Notes under the pieces: model-generated
Seen by the model: the letters and a program-made list of their open reading frames with translations, nothing else
The model's database searches: none
What the model was told of the DNA's origin: nothing
Position numbers and translations under genes: made by a program
In this document: positions 18,672-28,923 of the stretch, piece by piece
Numbering within the stretch: the first letter of the stretch is position 1
How the letters are laid out: each line of letters starts with the position of its first letter
Assembly: GCF_003628125.1 (NCBI RefSeq)
Contig: NZ_RBZU01000008.1
Coordinates: 183,748-247,747 of the forward strand
DNA from: Pararobbsia silviterrae
Lineage (GTDB): Bacteria; Pseudomonadota; Gammaproteobacteria; Burkholderiales; Burkholderiaceae
Reading direction: 5' to 3'
DNA length: 64,000 nucleotides

Positions 18672-19583
18672 ATGCATACGAGCGACATCAAGACGGTTTT
18701 CGTCACAGGCATCACGGGTTACATCGGCGGCACGATCGCGGTCCGTCTCAAGCAGCGCGGCTACGCGGTCGTGGGGCTCGCGCGCACGGATGCCGATATC
18801 GCGCGGCTTGCCGAGCGCGGCTTCGAATCCATTCAGGGCACGCTGCAGGACGATCGCGCGCTCGAAACGGCGATCGCGTCGTCCGATGCGGTGATTCACA
18901 CGGCGGACTCCGACGATCCCGCGGTCGTGGACACCTTCGTCTCGCTGCTCAAGGGCACAGGCAAGACGTTCATCTATACGTCGGGCTCGGCCATCGTCGC
19001 GAACTGGGACCGGCCCGACACCGCGGACTTCGTCTACACGGAGGAGTTTCCGGTCGACACGGGCACGCTCATGGGGCAGCGCGTGTTGATCAACAACGCG
19101 GTGCAACGCGCGGCCCTGCTGAACGTTCGCTCGATCGTGATCGTGCCGAGCATGGTGTACGGCGCCGGACTGCTGCTCAATACGCACAGCAAGCAATTGC
19201 CCGAGCTTTTCCGGACCGCGAAGGCGCGCGGCGCGGCCGTGTATGTCGGCAGCGGCGCGCATTGCTGGAGCAATGTGCATGTCGAGGATCTCGCGGATCT
19301 CTATGTCGCGGCGCTCGAGAAGGCACGGCCCGGCACGACCTTCTTCGCCGAGAACGGCATCGCGTCGTTCAAGGCGATCGCCGACGCGATACACGCGACG
19401 CTCGGCCTCGACGGTCAGGCACAGTCGTTGAGCGCCGCGCAGGCGGCCGAATGCTGGGGCGAGATGATGGCGAATATCGCGTTCGGCTCCAATTGCCGAC
19501 TCAGCGCCGATAAAGCGCGCGCGGTGCTCGGATGGACGCCTGTCCATACGAATGTGCTCGACGCGATTCGCACGATGCGCTGA
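18672..19583 (+). CDS. NAD-dependent epimerase/dehydratase-family protein
   Basis: A 303-residue extended SDR protein. The N-terminal Rossmann motif is VTGITGYIGGTIA at about residues 11-23. VIHTADSDDPAV corresponds to the cofactor/active-site loop, and a later CWSNVHVEDLADLYVAALE matches the common NAD-dependent epimerase pattern of an NVHVxDLA segment. The canonical YxxxK is not obvious, as in atypical members that act as NAD(P)-binding sensors or reductases. ATG 18672 follows a short A+T-poor gap after the PepSY gene. The function is unknown beyond nucleotide-dependent redox or isomerase chemistry. Confidence 0.8.
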   Translation: MHTSDIKTVFVTGITGYIGGTIAVRLKQRGYAVVGLARTDADIARLAERGFESIQGTLQDDRALETAIASSDAVIHTADSDDPAVVDTFVSLLKGTGKTFIYTSGSAIVANWDRPDTADFVYTEEFPVDTGTLMGQRVLINNAVQRAALLNVRSIVIVPSMVYGAGLLLNTHSKQLPELFRTAKARGAAVYVGSGAHCWSNVHVEDLADLYVAALEKARPGTTFFAENGIASFKAIADAIHATLGLDGQAQSLSAAQAAECWGEMMANIAFGSNCRLSADKARAVLGWTPVHTNVLDAIRTMR

Positions 19584-20052
19584 CATCGCCGCGCGCGTGT
19601 TTTTCGCGCCCGCGTCTTCCTTGATTGATCCGAAAGTCCCTGCGAACGCGCTCACGATGTAGCGCGTTTCGCAGCGTCGTCTCCGTCCGTTCCCTCCATC
19701 GCCCTTCGTCTCCCCGCGACCCCTCGCTCGATGCCCGAGACGCCGGAGTGATTTCGTCACAGTCGCCGGGCGTCGGCTTATGTCTTCGAGACATTGTGGC
19801 CCGCCCCCCGAATTTCTAGACTCGATCGCACATCGAGACGCGCTCGTGCGCGTCGCGCAACACGCACGACGGATGCGGCCGCGAGCGGCACGGCGTTTGA
19901 GTCCGCCGCTCATGGTGCGCAGCCCTACCGACAAGGAATGACATTTGGACCCGCTTCGAGACTTTCCGGCGGGCCCGCATCGACACGCGGGCCAGGGCAG
20001 TACGTTCACGCGAACCACGCGCACCACGCGCTCCGAGCAGCGGATCCGGGGA
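19584..20052 (+). other. 469-base intergenic region with small inverted repeats
   Basis: No convincing gene is seen here. Three short inverted repeats occur: GTGATTTCGTCAC (19748-19760), TGTCTTCGAGACA (19781-19793) and CTCGAT/ATCGAG (19821-19837, five-base loop). They lie 220-300 bases before the acyl-CoA ligase start and may be regulator sites for the catabolic island. An AAGGA at 19933-19937 precedes an in-frame TTG at 19945 that would extend the ligase by 36 residues, but that extension is arginine/threonine-rich and unlike the family. Confidence 0.4.
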
Positions 20053-21897
20053 ATGGCGGACATCGAACGCCTCGAACAGCGTCCCTATGACGAACTCGTC
20101 CCCGCGCGCACGATGTACGAGGTTTTTCAGGCCACGGCGTCGCTCTATGGAGACCGCACGGCGCTGACGATGCTGCGCTCGGCTTCGCTCGACGATCCGC
20201 CGACCACGTACACGCATGCGCAACTGCTCGCGGAGATCACGCGCGCGGCCAATATGCTTGCGCAGTTCGGCATCGCGGGGGACGGCGTGACGGCGATCCT
20301 GGCGCGCACCCACGCGAAGGTGCCGGCACTGATCTGGGGGGCGGAGACGGCCGGTACGGCGAGCTGCATCAACTATCTGCTCGCGCCCGATGTCATCGCC
20401 GCGCTACTCGACGCCGAGCGAGCGCGCGTGCTCGTGTGTGCGGGGCCGACGCTCGATGCCGAGCTCTGGGCCAAGGTGCGCGATGTGATTCCGCGCGTCG
20501 CGGGATTGCACGCCGTGCTCGTGCTCGGCGGACAGGCCGACCTCGACGATCCTCGCGTGCACGACCTCGACGCGATCATGGATCGCCAACCCGGCGATCG
20601 TCTGTGCTTCGACGCCGTGGCCGAGCGTTCCGCGATCGCCGCGCTGTTTCATACCGGGGGCACCACGGGCGTCCCCAAGCTCGTGCCGCAGACGCATCTG
20701 AACCAGATCCATGCGGCCTGGTCGCTTGCCCAGATGTTCGATCTGACCGAGCAGGACGTCGCGCTCAATGGGTTTCCGCTGTTTCATGTCGGCGGGACGT
20801 CGACGATCGGCATGTCGGTGCTGGCCACCGGCGGTCATGTCGTCATGCTGTCGCCGGCCGGCTTGCGCGATCCGATGATCGTGAACAACATCTGGCGTCT
20901 CGTCGAGCGCTATCGCGCGACGTTCATCGGCGGCGTGCCGACCTCGATCGGCGCGATGAGCGACGTGCCGATCGACGGATCCGATGTGTCGACCGTGCGC
21001 TTCGCGTTCACGGGCGGCGCGGCGCTGCCGAGCGCGGTCGGACAGCGTTTCGAACAGCGCACGGGCATTCCCCTGCTCGAACAGTACGGCATGACCGAGA
21101 GCGTGGCCGCGATCGCCGCCACACCGCTTCATGGGCGGCATGTGCGAGGCAGCGTCGGTCTGCGTGCGCCCTTTTCCGCGATCGACATCATGCAGCGCGG
21201 TCCCGACGGCCAATGGAGCGCGTGTCCGGTGGGCGCCGTGGGTTCGGTCGTCGCGCGCGGTCCGCAGATCGTGCACGGCTATCTGAATGCCGACCACAAT
21301 CGCGGCGCGTTCACGCCGGACGGCGGTTTGATCACGGGCGATCTCGGACGGCTCGACGAGGCGGGCTATCTGTATCTGACGGGGCGCGAGAAGGACCTCA
21401 TCATCCGAAGCGGCCACAACATCGATCCGCAGGCCATCGAGGAAGTCGCCAATCAGCATCCGGCCGTGGCGGTCAGCGCGGCCGTCGGGATGCCCGACGC
21501 GTATGCGGGCGAGCTGCCCGTGATCTTCGTGGCGCTCGCGCCCGGACACAGTGTCGATACCGCGGAACTGCAGAAATTCATCGGCGACCGGATTCCGGAG
21601 CCGCCCGCCAAACCGCGTCATCTGTTCGTGCTCGACGCGATACCGGTGACCGGCGTGGGCAAGATCTACAAGCCCGCGTTACGCGACATGGCGTTGGTCT
21701 ACAAGCTGCGCATGGAAATCGCCGAACTCGGGCAGGCGGTCGAGCTTGTCGATATCGCGGCAAGCAAGGACGGCACCGAAGCGGCCGTGAAACTCAAAGC
21801 CGTCAGCCGTGAAGCGCGGAGCCGGTGCGATACGCGGCTCAAGGCCGCGCTCGCCCCCTTGCGCAGCACGGTGAAGGTGGAGTGGGTGGAAGCGTGA
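20053..21897 (+). CDS. AMP-forming acyl-CoA ligase
   Basis: The 614-residue enzyme belongs to the ANL superfamily and would activate a carboxylic acid to its CoA thioester with ATP. Motifs in order are the P-loop FHTGGTTGVPKLVPQTH near residue 200, LEQYGMTES near 340, the adenylate-contact GDLGRLDEAGYLYLTGREKD near 430 and the C-terminal lysine region VTGVGKIYKPALR near 535. The C-terminus extends about 70 residues past that point, longer than usual. ATG 20053 is used because family similarity starts there. It precedes a complete ABC importer, and an SDR and crotonase follow, so it probably activates the imported acid. The substrate is unknown. Confidence 0.85.
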   Translation: MADIERLEQRPYDELVPARTMYEVFQATASLYGDRTALTMLRSASLDDPPTTYTHAQLLAEITRAANMLAQFGIAGDGVTAILARTHAKVPALIWGAETAGTASCINYLLAPDVIAALLDAERARVLVCAGPTLDAELWAKVRDVIPRVAGLHAVLVLGGQADLDDPRVHDLDAIMDRQPGDRLCFDAVAERSAIAALFHTGGTTGVPKLVPQTHLNQIHAAWSLAQMFDLTEQDVALNGFPLFHVGGTSTIGMSVLATGGHVVMLSPAGLRDPMIVNNIWRLVERYRATFIGGVPTSIGAMSDVPIDGSDVSTVRFAFTGGAALPSAVGQRFEQRTGIPLLEQYGMTESVAAIAATPLHGRHVRGSVGLRAPFSAIDIMQRGPDGQWSACPVGAVGSVVARGPQIVHGYLNADHNRGAFTPDGGLITGDLGRLDEAGYLYLTGREKDLIIRSGHNIDPQAIEEVANQHPAVAVSAAVGMPDAYAGELPVIFVALAPGHSVDTAELQKFIGDRIPEPPAKPRHLFVLDAIPVTGVGKIYKPALRDMALVYKLRMEIAELGQAVELVDIAASKDGTEAAVKLKAVSREARSRCDTRLKAALAPLRSTVKVEWVEA

Positions 21898-22005
21898 CAC
21901 GTCGCGGGCGGGTCGCGCCGCCGCGCCGCGGGTGAAGGAGTCACGGTCCCTCCTCGCGTGAACAAGCACTCAAAAACAAGCACTCAAAACAATCAAGGAG
22001 ACATC

Positions 22006-23202
22006 ATGACAACTCGACGCGATTTCCTGAAGTTATCGGCAGCCGCCGGCCTGGCCGCGCATCCTTTGTTTTCCATCGCGCAGAGCGAGGAGCTCGTGCT
22101 CGCGTGCCCGACCGCGATGTCGGGGACGTTTTCAGCGATCGGCAAATATTCCGACCTCGGCATGAAGCTCGCCGTCGATCAGCAGGGCACGGTTCAGGGC
22201 AAGAAGCTCAGCTACCGCATGCTCGATACGGAGGCGCAACCCGCGACGGCCGTGCGCCGCGTGCAGGAGGCCATGGAACAGCAGAACATCCGCTTCTTCA
22301 CGGGCGCATTGCTGTCGGCAGAATCGCTCGCGATGAGCAAGGAGATCGACAAGGCCGGCGGTCTGTTGATCACGAACGGCGGCGCCGACGAACTCACGGG
22401 CAGCGACTGCAATCACAGCACGTTCCGTTGGGCATTGCCGACCTATAGCCTGATCCAAGGGTCCGCGCGTCCGCTGATCGATCTGATGCCCAAGGCCAAG
22501 CGCTGGTACACGATCACGCCGCAATACGTGTTCGGCGAGGGATTGCTGCGCAATGCGAAGGCCTTGTTCAAGGAGAAGGGCATCGAGCACGTCGGCAACA
22601 GCTATCACTCGCTGACCGAGCGCGAGTTCAGCGGTTATCTGACCAACGCGATGGCGTCGCAGGCCGATGTCCTCTTCCTGCTCAACTACGGCGCGCAGGC
22701 CTCCGACGCGCTTCGTCAGGCCGTGAGTTTCGGCTTGAAGCAGAAGATGACGATCATCGTCGCGGCGGCTTCCGGCCTTGAGCAATTCCAGGCGCTCGGC
22801 GCGGACGTCTGCGAAGACGTCTATTTCGGCGCGGTCTACTGGCACACGATCAACACGGCCTATAACAAGAATTTCGTGAGCCAGGTCCGCGAGAAATTCA
22901 ACATCTCGCCGAACTACAGCCTGGCCGGGCCGTATGCGAACACGCGCATGCTGATCGAAGCGATCAACAAGGCGAAGAGCACGGACCCGAAGGCCGTCAT
23001 CGCCGCGATGGAAGGCATGCAGTACGAGGGGCTCACGGGGACCGAGGAAGTCCGCAAGGCCGACCATCAGGTGCTGCGCGACTTCTATCTGGTCAAGGGC
23101 AACAGCAAGGCCAAGATGCGCGACAAGGACGACTACGCCGACATCATCCACTCGGGCCGCTTCTTCCTGTCGCCCGAAGCCGCCGGTTGCCGGATGGTCT
23201 GA
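22006..23202 (+). CDS. ABC transporter solute-binding protein with Tat signal
   Basis: A 398-residue HAAT-family periplasmic binding protein. The N-terminus MTTRRDFLKLSAAAGLAAHP is a twin-arginine signal (RRDFLK), so it is likely exported folded by the Tat pathway, unlike the Sec-type binding protein at 12721-13932. The mature domain starts near EELVLACPTAMSGTFSAIGK, and the segment FFTGALLSAESLAMS aligns with the ligand loop. ATG 22006 has a perfect AAGGAG Shine-Dalgarno five bases upstream. It is followed by LivH, LivM, LivG and LivF genes, so this is one complete importer downstream of the CoA ligase. Confidence 0.92.
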   Translation: MTTRRDFLKLSAAAGLAAHPLFSIAQSEELVLACPTAMSGTFSAIGKYSDLGMKLAVDQQGTVQGKKLSYRMLDTEAQPATAVRRVQEAMEQQNIRFFTGALLSAESLAMSKEIDKAGGLLITNGGADELTGSDCNHSTFRWALPTYSLIQGSARPLIDLMPKAKRWYTITPQYVFGEGLLRNAKALFKEKGIEHVGNSYHSLTEREFSGYLTNAMASQADVLFLLNYGAQASDALRQAVSFGLKQKMTIIVAAASGLEQFQALGADVCEDVYFGAVYWHTINTAYNKNFVSQVREKFNISPNYSLAGPYANTRMLIEAINKAKSTDPKAVIAAMEGMQYEGLTGTEEVRKADHQVLRDFYLVKGNSKAKMRDKDDYADIIHSGRFFLSPEAAGCRMV

Positions 23203-23319
23203 GCGATCGCATCGCGAGGCGGTGTGCCGCCGCGGTGCCAGGTCGGCCGCGGCCGGCTCGCATGCCGCCTCGCGCCGTGCGACTGCCGTCGTATCACGCT
23301 GCTCTACGGATTTGCCTCG

Positions 23320-24177
23320 ATGAACGTCTATCTGCTCCAACTCGTCAACGGGATCGGCCTCGGGATGCTTTATTTCGTCCTCGCGGTGGGGCTCAGCATT
23401 ATTTTCGGCTTGCTGCGCTTCGTTAATTTCGCGCATGGGGCGTTCTTCCTGCTCGGCGCCTACGGGTGTTTCCAGCTCGTCGACATGGGCCTGAACTTCT
23501 GGCTCACGCTTGTGCTGGGACCGCTGATCGTGGGCGCGCTCGCGTGGCTCGTGGAGGCCGTGCTGTTCCGCAAGGTGTATCACCTGCCGCATGAGCTGCA
23601 CATCCTGATCACGGTCGGACTCGCGCTCGTGCTGCAGGAGGCGGTCATCACGGTATGGGGCCCGTCGGGCAACAACGTCTCGCCGCCCGCGTTGCTGCAA
23701 GGCGTCGTCGTGTGGGGCCATTTCATCTATCCGACCTATCGCCTGTTCGTGATCGGCGTCGGCGCGCTTATGGCGGTCGTGCTCGGCGCCGTGCTGGAGG
23801 GCACGCGGCTGGGCGCGATCGTCCGCGCGGGAAGCGAATCGGCGGAGATGGTCGCGCTGCTCGGGCTCAATATCCGTCGAATCTTTTCGTGGGTGTTCGC
23901 GCTCGGGGCAGCGACGGCCGCGCTGGCCGGCGTGCTCGCCGCGCCGATTCGCGGCGTCGATCCGTTCATGGGTGTCGAGGCGCTGGGCATCGCGTTCGTC
24001 GTGGTCGTGGTGGGCGGCATGGGGAGCTTCGCCGGGGCGCTTGCCGGCGGCCTGCTTGTGGGGATCGTGCAAAGCCTGATGAGCGTGATCTGGCCATCGG
24101 GCGCCAACCTCATGATCTACGTCGCCATGGCGCTCGTCTTGCTGCTGCGGCCCAACGGTCTGCTTGGCCGCGCATAG
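23320..24177 (+). CDS. ABC transporter permease, LivH type (second importer)
   Basis: The 285-residue protein is a LivH-type permease with about eight membrane segments and the motif LSIIFGLLRFVNFAHGAFF near the N-terminus. The cytoplasmic coupling loop is AIVRAGSESAEMVALLGLNI, and the end LLLRPNGLLGRA is standard. ATG 23320 gives the normal family start MNVYLLQLVNGIGLG; upstream in-frame codons encode a basic, unrelated stretch. It pairs with LivM, whose start is ten bases after this stop. Confidence 0.92.
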   Translation: MNVYLLQLVNGIGLGMLYFVLAVGLSIIFGLLRFVNFAHGAFFLLGAYGCFQLVDMGLNFWLTLVLGPLIVGALAWLVEAVLFRKVYHLPHELHILITVGLALVLQEAVITVWGPSGNNVSPPALLQGVVVWGHFIYPTYRLFVIGVGALMAVVLGAVLEGTRLGAIVRAGSESAEMVALLGLNIRRIFSWVFALGAATAALAGVLAAPIRGVDPFMGVEALGIAFVVVVVGGMGSFAGALAGGLLVGIVQSLMSVIWPSGANLMIYVAMALVLLLRPNGLLGRA

Positions 24178-24186
24178 GGGAATGAC

Positions 24187-25182
24187 TTGAAACATCTCGC
24201 TCATCACCGATTCACCGTCATGGCCGTGCTCCTCGTGCTCGCGCTGCCGATGGTGCTCGCATCGGGTTCGCTCGCGACCGAACTGCTGATCTTCGCGCTG
24301 GCCTCGATGGCCTGCAATTTGTTGCTCGGCTATACGGGACTGATGTCCTTCGGACAGGGCATCTTCTATGGTCTCGGCAGCTACGCGAGCGGCCTGCTCG
24401 TGCTGCATCTGAAAGCGCCGCTGTTACTCACGCTGGCCGGCGCGATGGCGATCGGTGCGTTCGCTGCCGCCGGCGTCGGCTGGTTTGCGATCCGCCAACG
24501 CGGCATTTACTTCGTGATGCTCACGCTGGCCTTTTCGCAGATGTTCTATTTCCTCGCCTATTCGTTGCCCGACATCACGGGCGGCGACAACGGTCTGCTC
24601 GATATCGTGCGGCCCAACCCGACGATGATGGGCGCCACGGTGTTCGATATCGCGCGGCCCTGGCATTACTACGGTTTCGTGGCGGCAATCTTCGTCGTGG
24701 TGTTCGTGCTCATGCAGCGGCTGTCCGAATCGCGCTTCGGCCGCACGCTGCTCGCGATCCGCGACAACGAGGCGCGCGCGGCGGCCGTCGGTTACGACGT
24801 CCGCGCGTTCAAGCTCGCCGCGTTCGTCGTGTCGGGCGCCGTGACGGGCCTGGCCGGAGGGCTGCATGCCTTGCTCTCGGGCATCGCGCCGCTGTCGAGC
24901 ATCGAATATCACGTGAGCGAAACCATCCTGCTGATGACCATCATCGGCGGCTCCGGAAAGCTGTTCGCCTCGGTGATCGGCGCGGCCGTCTATGTGCTCG
25001 CGGCCGACTGGCTGTCGTCGATCTGGCCGCGCTGGATGCTGTTGCTCGGACTGTTGCTGATCGCTGTCGCGCTTTATATGCCTCAGGGCATCTGGGGTGT
25101 GCTCGACCGGCTGGCGCGCGCATTGCGGCGCGGCGGCGAAGGCCCCGGCGCACGGATCGACACGCACAAGGAGCAAGCATGA
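24187..25182 (+). CDS. ABC transporter permease, LivM type (second importer)
   Basis: A 331-residue LivM-type permease with many hydrophobic segments and the conserved region LLLGYTGLMSFGQGIFYGLG. The coupling loop is LLAIRDNEARAAAVGYDV. The probable start is TTG 24187, preceded by AGGGGA (24176-24181) five bases away; ATG 24220 is an alternative that would trim eleven residues. The stop overlaps the LivG start (ATGA), so membrane and ATPase subunits are translationally coupled. In contrast to the first importer in this window, LivM and LivG are separate here. Confidence 0.9.
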   Translation: MKHLAHHRFTVMAVLLVLALPMVLASGSLATELLIFALASMACNLLLGYTGLMSFGQGIFYGLGSYASGLLVLHLKAPLLLTLAGAMAIGAFAAAGVGWFAIRQRGIYFVMLTLAFSQMFYFLAYSLPDITGGDNGLLDIVRPNPTMMGATVFDIARPWHYYGFVAAIFVVVFVLMQRLSESRFGRTLLAIRDNEARAAAVGYDVRAFKLAAFVVSGAVTGLAGGLHALLSGIAPLSSIEYHVSETILLMTIIGGSGKLFASVIGAAVYVLAADWLSSIWPRWMLLLGLLLIAVALYMPQGIWGVLDRLARALRRGGEGPGARIDTHKEQA

Positions 25183-25960
25183 CCGCGACGCCGGTTCTCG
25201 AACCCTTGCTGCTGGCACGCGGCGTGACCAAGCGATACGGCGCGTTCACGGCGGTCGACGGTGTCGACCTCGCGGTCATGCCCGGCAGCATCCATTCCGT
25301 GATCGGGCCGAACGGCGCGGGCAAGACCACGCTCTTCCATACGCTGACCGGCACGGTGCCGATCACGCTCGGCAGCATCCGCATCCAAGGCGAAGAGGTC
25401 AGCCGGCTGGCCGGCCACAAGCGCGTGCAGCGCGGCATGGCGCGCTCGTTCCAGGTCACGAGCCTGTTCCAGAACCTGAGCGTGCGCGAGAACCTGCGCG
25501 TCGCCGCGCAGGGACGTGTCCCGCGCGAGGCGCTGTTCGGATGGGGCAGACCGCGCGACGACGATGCCGCACAGGTCACGGCCGACGCGATGTTGTCGCG
25601 CTTCAGCTTGACGGCGTTGGCCGACCGTCCGGTCGCGCAGCTCTCGCATGGCCAGCAACGCCGCCTTGAGATCGGCCTCGCGATGGCCGCGCAGCCCAAG
25701 CTGATCTTTCTCGACGAGCCGACCTCGGGCATGGGCGTCGACGATATCGCGGACATCAAGGCGTTGATCGCGTCGCTGAAGCAGGACAACGTCGCGATTC
25801 TGCTCGTCGAACACAATATGGACATCGTGATGGGCCTCTCCGACACCATCACCGTCATGCAATCGGGCCGCGTGCTCGCGGAGGGCGCGCCGGATGCGAT
25901 CCGCAATGACGCGCACGTGCGCCGCGCCTATCTCGGCAACATGATCACAGGGGGCCGTCA

Positions 25961-25964
<4 letters not shown>
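25179..25964 (+). CDS. ABC transporter ATP-binding protein, LivG type
   Basis: The 261-residue ATPase has Walker [10 protein letters not shown] near residue 46, signature LSHGQQRRLEIGLAM near 149 and Walker B LIFLDEPTSGMG near 171. The extended Q-loop region with VQRGMARSFQVTSLF is characteristic of LivG proteins. Its ATG overlaps the LivM stop, and its stop overlaps the LivF start by four bases. It acts with LivF as the heterodimeric motor of the second importer. Confidence 0.93.
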
Positions 25965-26686
<722 letters not shown>

Positions 26687-26695
26687 GCGATGCGC

Positions 26696-28684
26696 CTAAG
26701 GCTTGCCGCCGAAAGGCGGCGGATCGTCGCGCAGTCGCTTGAGGCGGAGCATCACGTGGATGTCCGCGACACGGCCGTCGGTGTCCCAGGGCCCGAGCAG
26801 CGTCGAGATCGCTTCGAGGCGGTTGTGCAAGGTGTTGACGTGGATGTTGAGCACGCGTGCCGCGGTGCGGGCGTTCTGCATACTGTCGAGATAGGCGTGC
26901 AGGGTGTCGGTCAACTGCGTATGGCGCCGCGTATCGTGCTCGACGAGGGGGCCGATCACGCTGTCGATGGCGGCGTCCAGCGTCTGCGCGTCCTGATTCT
27001 GAAACAGCACGGCGTACATGCGCAGCGCCGATTCGTGGACCACGCAGTTCTCGCGGCGCAGCGCCCGCAGCAGTCCGAGCGCGCGTTTGAGGTGGACGTC
27101 CGCGCCGGCCAGACCCGCGAGCGTATCGTGCGGGCCGGATAGGGTCGCGATGCCCGGAAACGACAACTCCTCGAACAGAATCTCGCGGAGTTCCTGGCCC
27201 AGACGCAGTCCGTCGATCTGATTGACCGCCATCACGATGCGGCCGTCGATCTCGGTGGCCAGATGCGGCAGGTGGCGCAGGCGGCTCGAGAGCTTGCGCA
27301 CCGCGTAACCGAGCTTGATCTTCTCGATCTCGATCATCGCGAGCATGCACGGTTTCGTGACGTCGACGCCATGGCGAGCGAGGCGCGCCGCAAGGCCGTC
27401 GTCATGGTGACGGCCCGGTTCGAGCAGGGCGCGCAGCGTCAGGTGGATATCCTGGTCGAGCGACGCCGAGCTTTTTTCCGCCGACAACTGCATGACCGCG
27501 GTGACCGTCGCGCTGCGTTCGAAGATGCGCACGGCCGAATCGGTCAACGGCGCGCGCGTCTGGATCACGAGCGCGCCGAACAATTCGTCGCGGCTCGTCA
27601 CCGCGGCCACGTGGCAATGGGCCGTGCCCGATGTCGCCGACGCGGCGCGCCCGGTCGCGCGGCTTTCGCTGACTGCGGACTGGATGCGTGCATCGATGCC
27701 CGAGAAGCGCGCATACGAATGGATGACCTCGGACGCGGCGTAGTCGGCAGGCGTGGCCACGCAGACCTCGATGCCCGCCGCGTCGAGATACATGACGCGG
27801 CCGTCGAGGATGTCGGCCACGGCATGGATCAGATCCTTGAGCGGCGCGCCGCGCGCGACGAGCCGGGTCAATTGTTCGTGCGCGTCGGCGGCCAGTTCGA
27901 GCGCGGCGGTCTGTTGCTGCAGGCGCTGGTTGGCTTGTTCGGCCTCCGTCAGCGCCATGCGCGTGAGCTCGTAGGCGCGCGCGTTGCGTACCGCGACCGA
28001 GGCGTGCGCGGCGAGCGTCGCGAGCAGGGAGATTTCGCGCGGATGATAGGTGCGCGCATAGCGATCGCCGACGATCAGGATGCCGACCACTTCGGCGCCG
28101 GCCAGCAACGGAGCCGCCACGAGCGAACGCAGGCCCTCGCGACGGATCATCTGGTCGTTCTCGGCCGTGTGTTCGAAATGGGTGTCGTCCATGTAGTGGC
28201 TCGTGGCGAACGGACTGCGCGTGCGCATCACGTGCCCGGCCACGCCGGTGTTCAGCGGCGTATGCGTATTCTTGGTTTCGTTCGAATAGACGCCGCTGAC
28301 GGCGAGCACGCCCAGCGTGTTGCTCGTCTCGTTCATGCCGGCCAGCCACGCGAGATCGCTGCCCAGCAGACGCCGGCCGCGCTCGACGATATCGAAGAGG
28401 ACCTGGCTCAGCGCTTTCAATTCGGTCAGCGCCTGCGCGCTTTCGAATACGCCGCGCAGGCTCAGTTCGTTCTGGCGGAGTCGCTCCAATCGCTTGCCGA
28501 TCGACAAAGCGCGATGCACCGCGCTCAGCAGCGTCGCGCGCTCGGGGTGATCGTCGCCCAACTGCTCGATGTCGCGGAGCAGATCGGTGAGCGCCGCATG
28601 TTGTTCTTCGTCCTGATCGAGCAGGACCAGGAGCTTTTCATGGGTGAGCGCGGCCAGCGACGCCGCGGCGGGAAGGGGATTCAT
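26696..28684 (-). CDS. GAF-domain transcriptional regulator with PucR-type HTH
   Basis: The 662-residue protein has an N-terminal helical region (about 1-75), a GAF sensor domain (about 85-235) and a long middle region with a second ligand-domain-like part. Its C-terminal PucR-type helix-turn-helix (LHAYLDSMQNARTAARVLNI and NTLHNRLEAI, near residues 600-640) is DNA-binding. Such proteins are activators of catabolic genes that respond to small aromatic or purine-like ligands. It lies between the importer and the divergent SDR gene, so it probably controls the island in both directions. The 239-base gap to the SDR start would hold its sites. The ligand is unknown. Confidence 0.85.
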   Translation of the reverse strand: MNPLPAAASLAALTHEKLLVLLDQDEEQHAALTDLLRDIEQLGDDHPERATLLSAVHRALSIGKRLERLRQNELSLRGVFESAQALTELKALSQVLFDIVERGRRLLGSDLAWLAGMNETSNTLGVLAVSGVYSNETKNTHTPLNTGVAGHVMRTRSPFATSHYMDDTHFEHTAENDQMIRREGLRSLVAAPLLAGAEVVGILIVGDRYARTYHPREISLLATLAAHASVAVRNARAYELTRMALTEAEQANQRLQQQTAALELAADAHEQLTRLVARGAPLKDLIHAVADILDGRVMYLDAAGIEVCVATPADYAASEVIHSYARFSGIDARIQSAVSESRATGRAASATSGTAHCHVAAVTSRDELFGALVIQTRAPLTDSAVRIFERSATVTAVMQLSAEKSSASLDQDIHLTLRALLEPGRHHDDGLAARLARHGVDVTKPCMLAMIEIEKIKLGYAVRKLSSRLRHLPHLATEIDGRIVMAVNQIDGLRLGQELREILFEELSFPGIATLSGPHDTLAGLAGADVHLKRALGLLRALRRENCVVHESALRMYAVLFQNQDAQTLDAAIDSVIGPLVEHDTRRHTQLTDTLHAYLDSMQNARTAARVLNIHVNTLHNRLEAISTLLGPWDTDGRVADIHVMLRLKRLRDDPPPFGGKP

Positions 28685-28923
28685 GGCGAGCCGTTCACGA
28701 CAGGACGGGCATAGCGTAGCGGTGATTGGAGGCGGCGGACCTGTTTACATGACCCAGATGCGGCTTATGCAACTGTGATGAAGGCACATTGTAGTCGGCG
28801 ATCGCGCTCAATAAAGTCGGACCTGTGACGATCGATCCGCTGTGCCTACCCACTTTCCTTACGAACATGGTCCAGAACGCCTCACCGCAAATCCATACCG
28901 GTCACTCTTCTGCCGCGGCCGAG

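Noticed and set aside
19945-20052. TTG start extending the acyl-CoA ligase by 36 residues
   Set aside because: An AAGGA lies seven bases upstream, but the added residues are Arg/Thr-rich and not family-like; ATG 20053 gives the usual N-terminus.
22132-24408. 758-residue open frame on the minus strand opposite the second importer
   Set aside because: It lies antisense to the solute-binding protein and permease genes, is dominated by Arg/His/Gln/Glu and has no domain motif. Long antisense frames are expected in GC-rich coding DNA.
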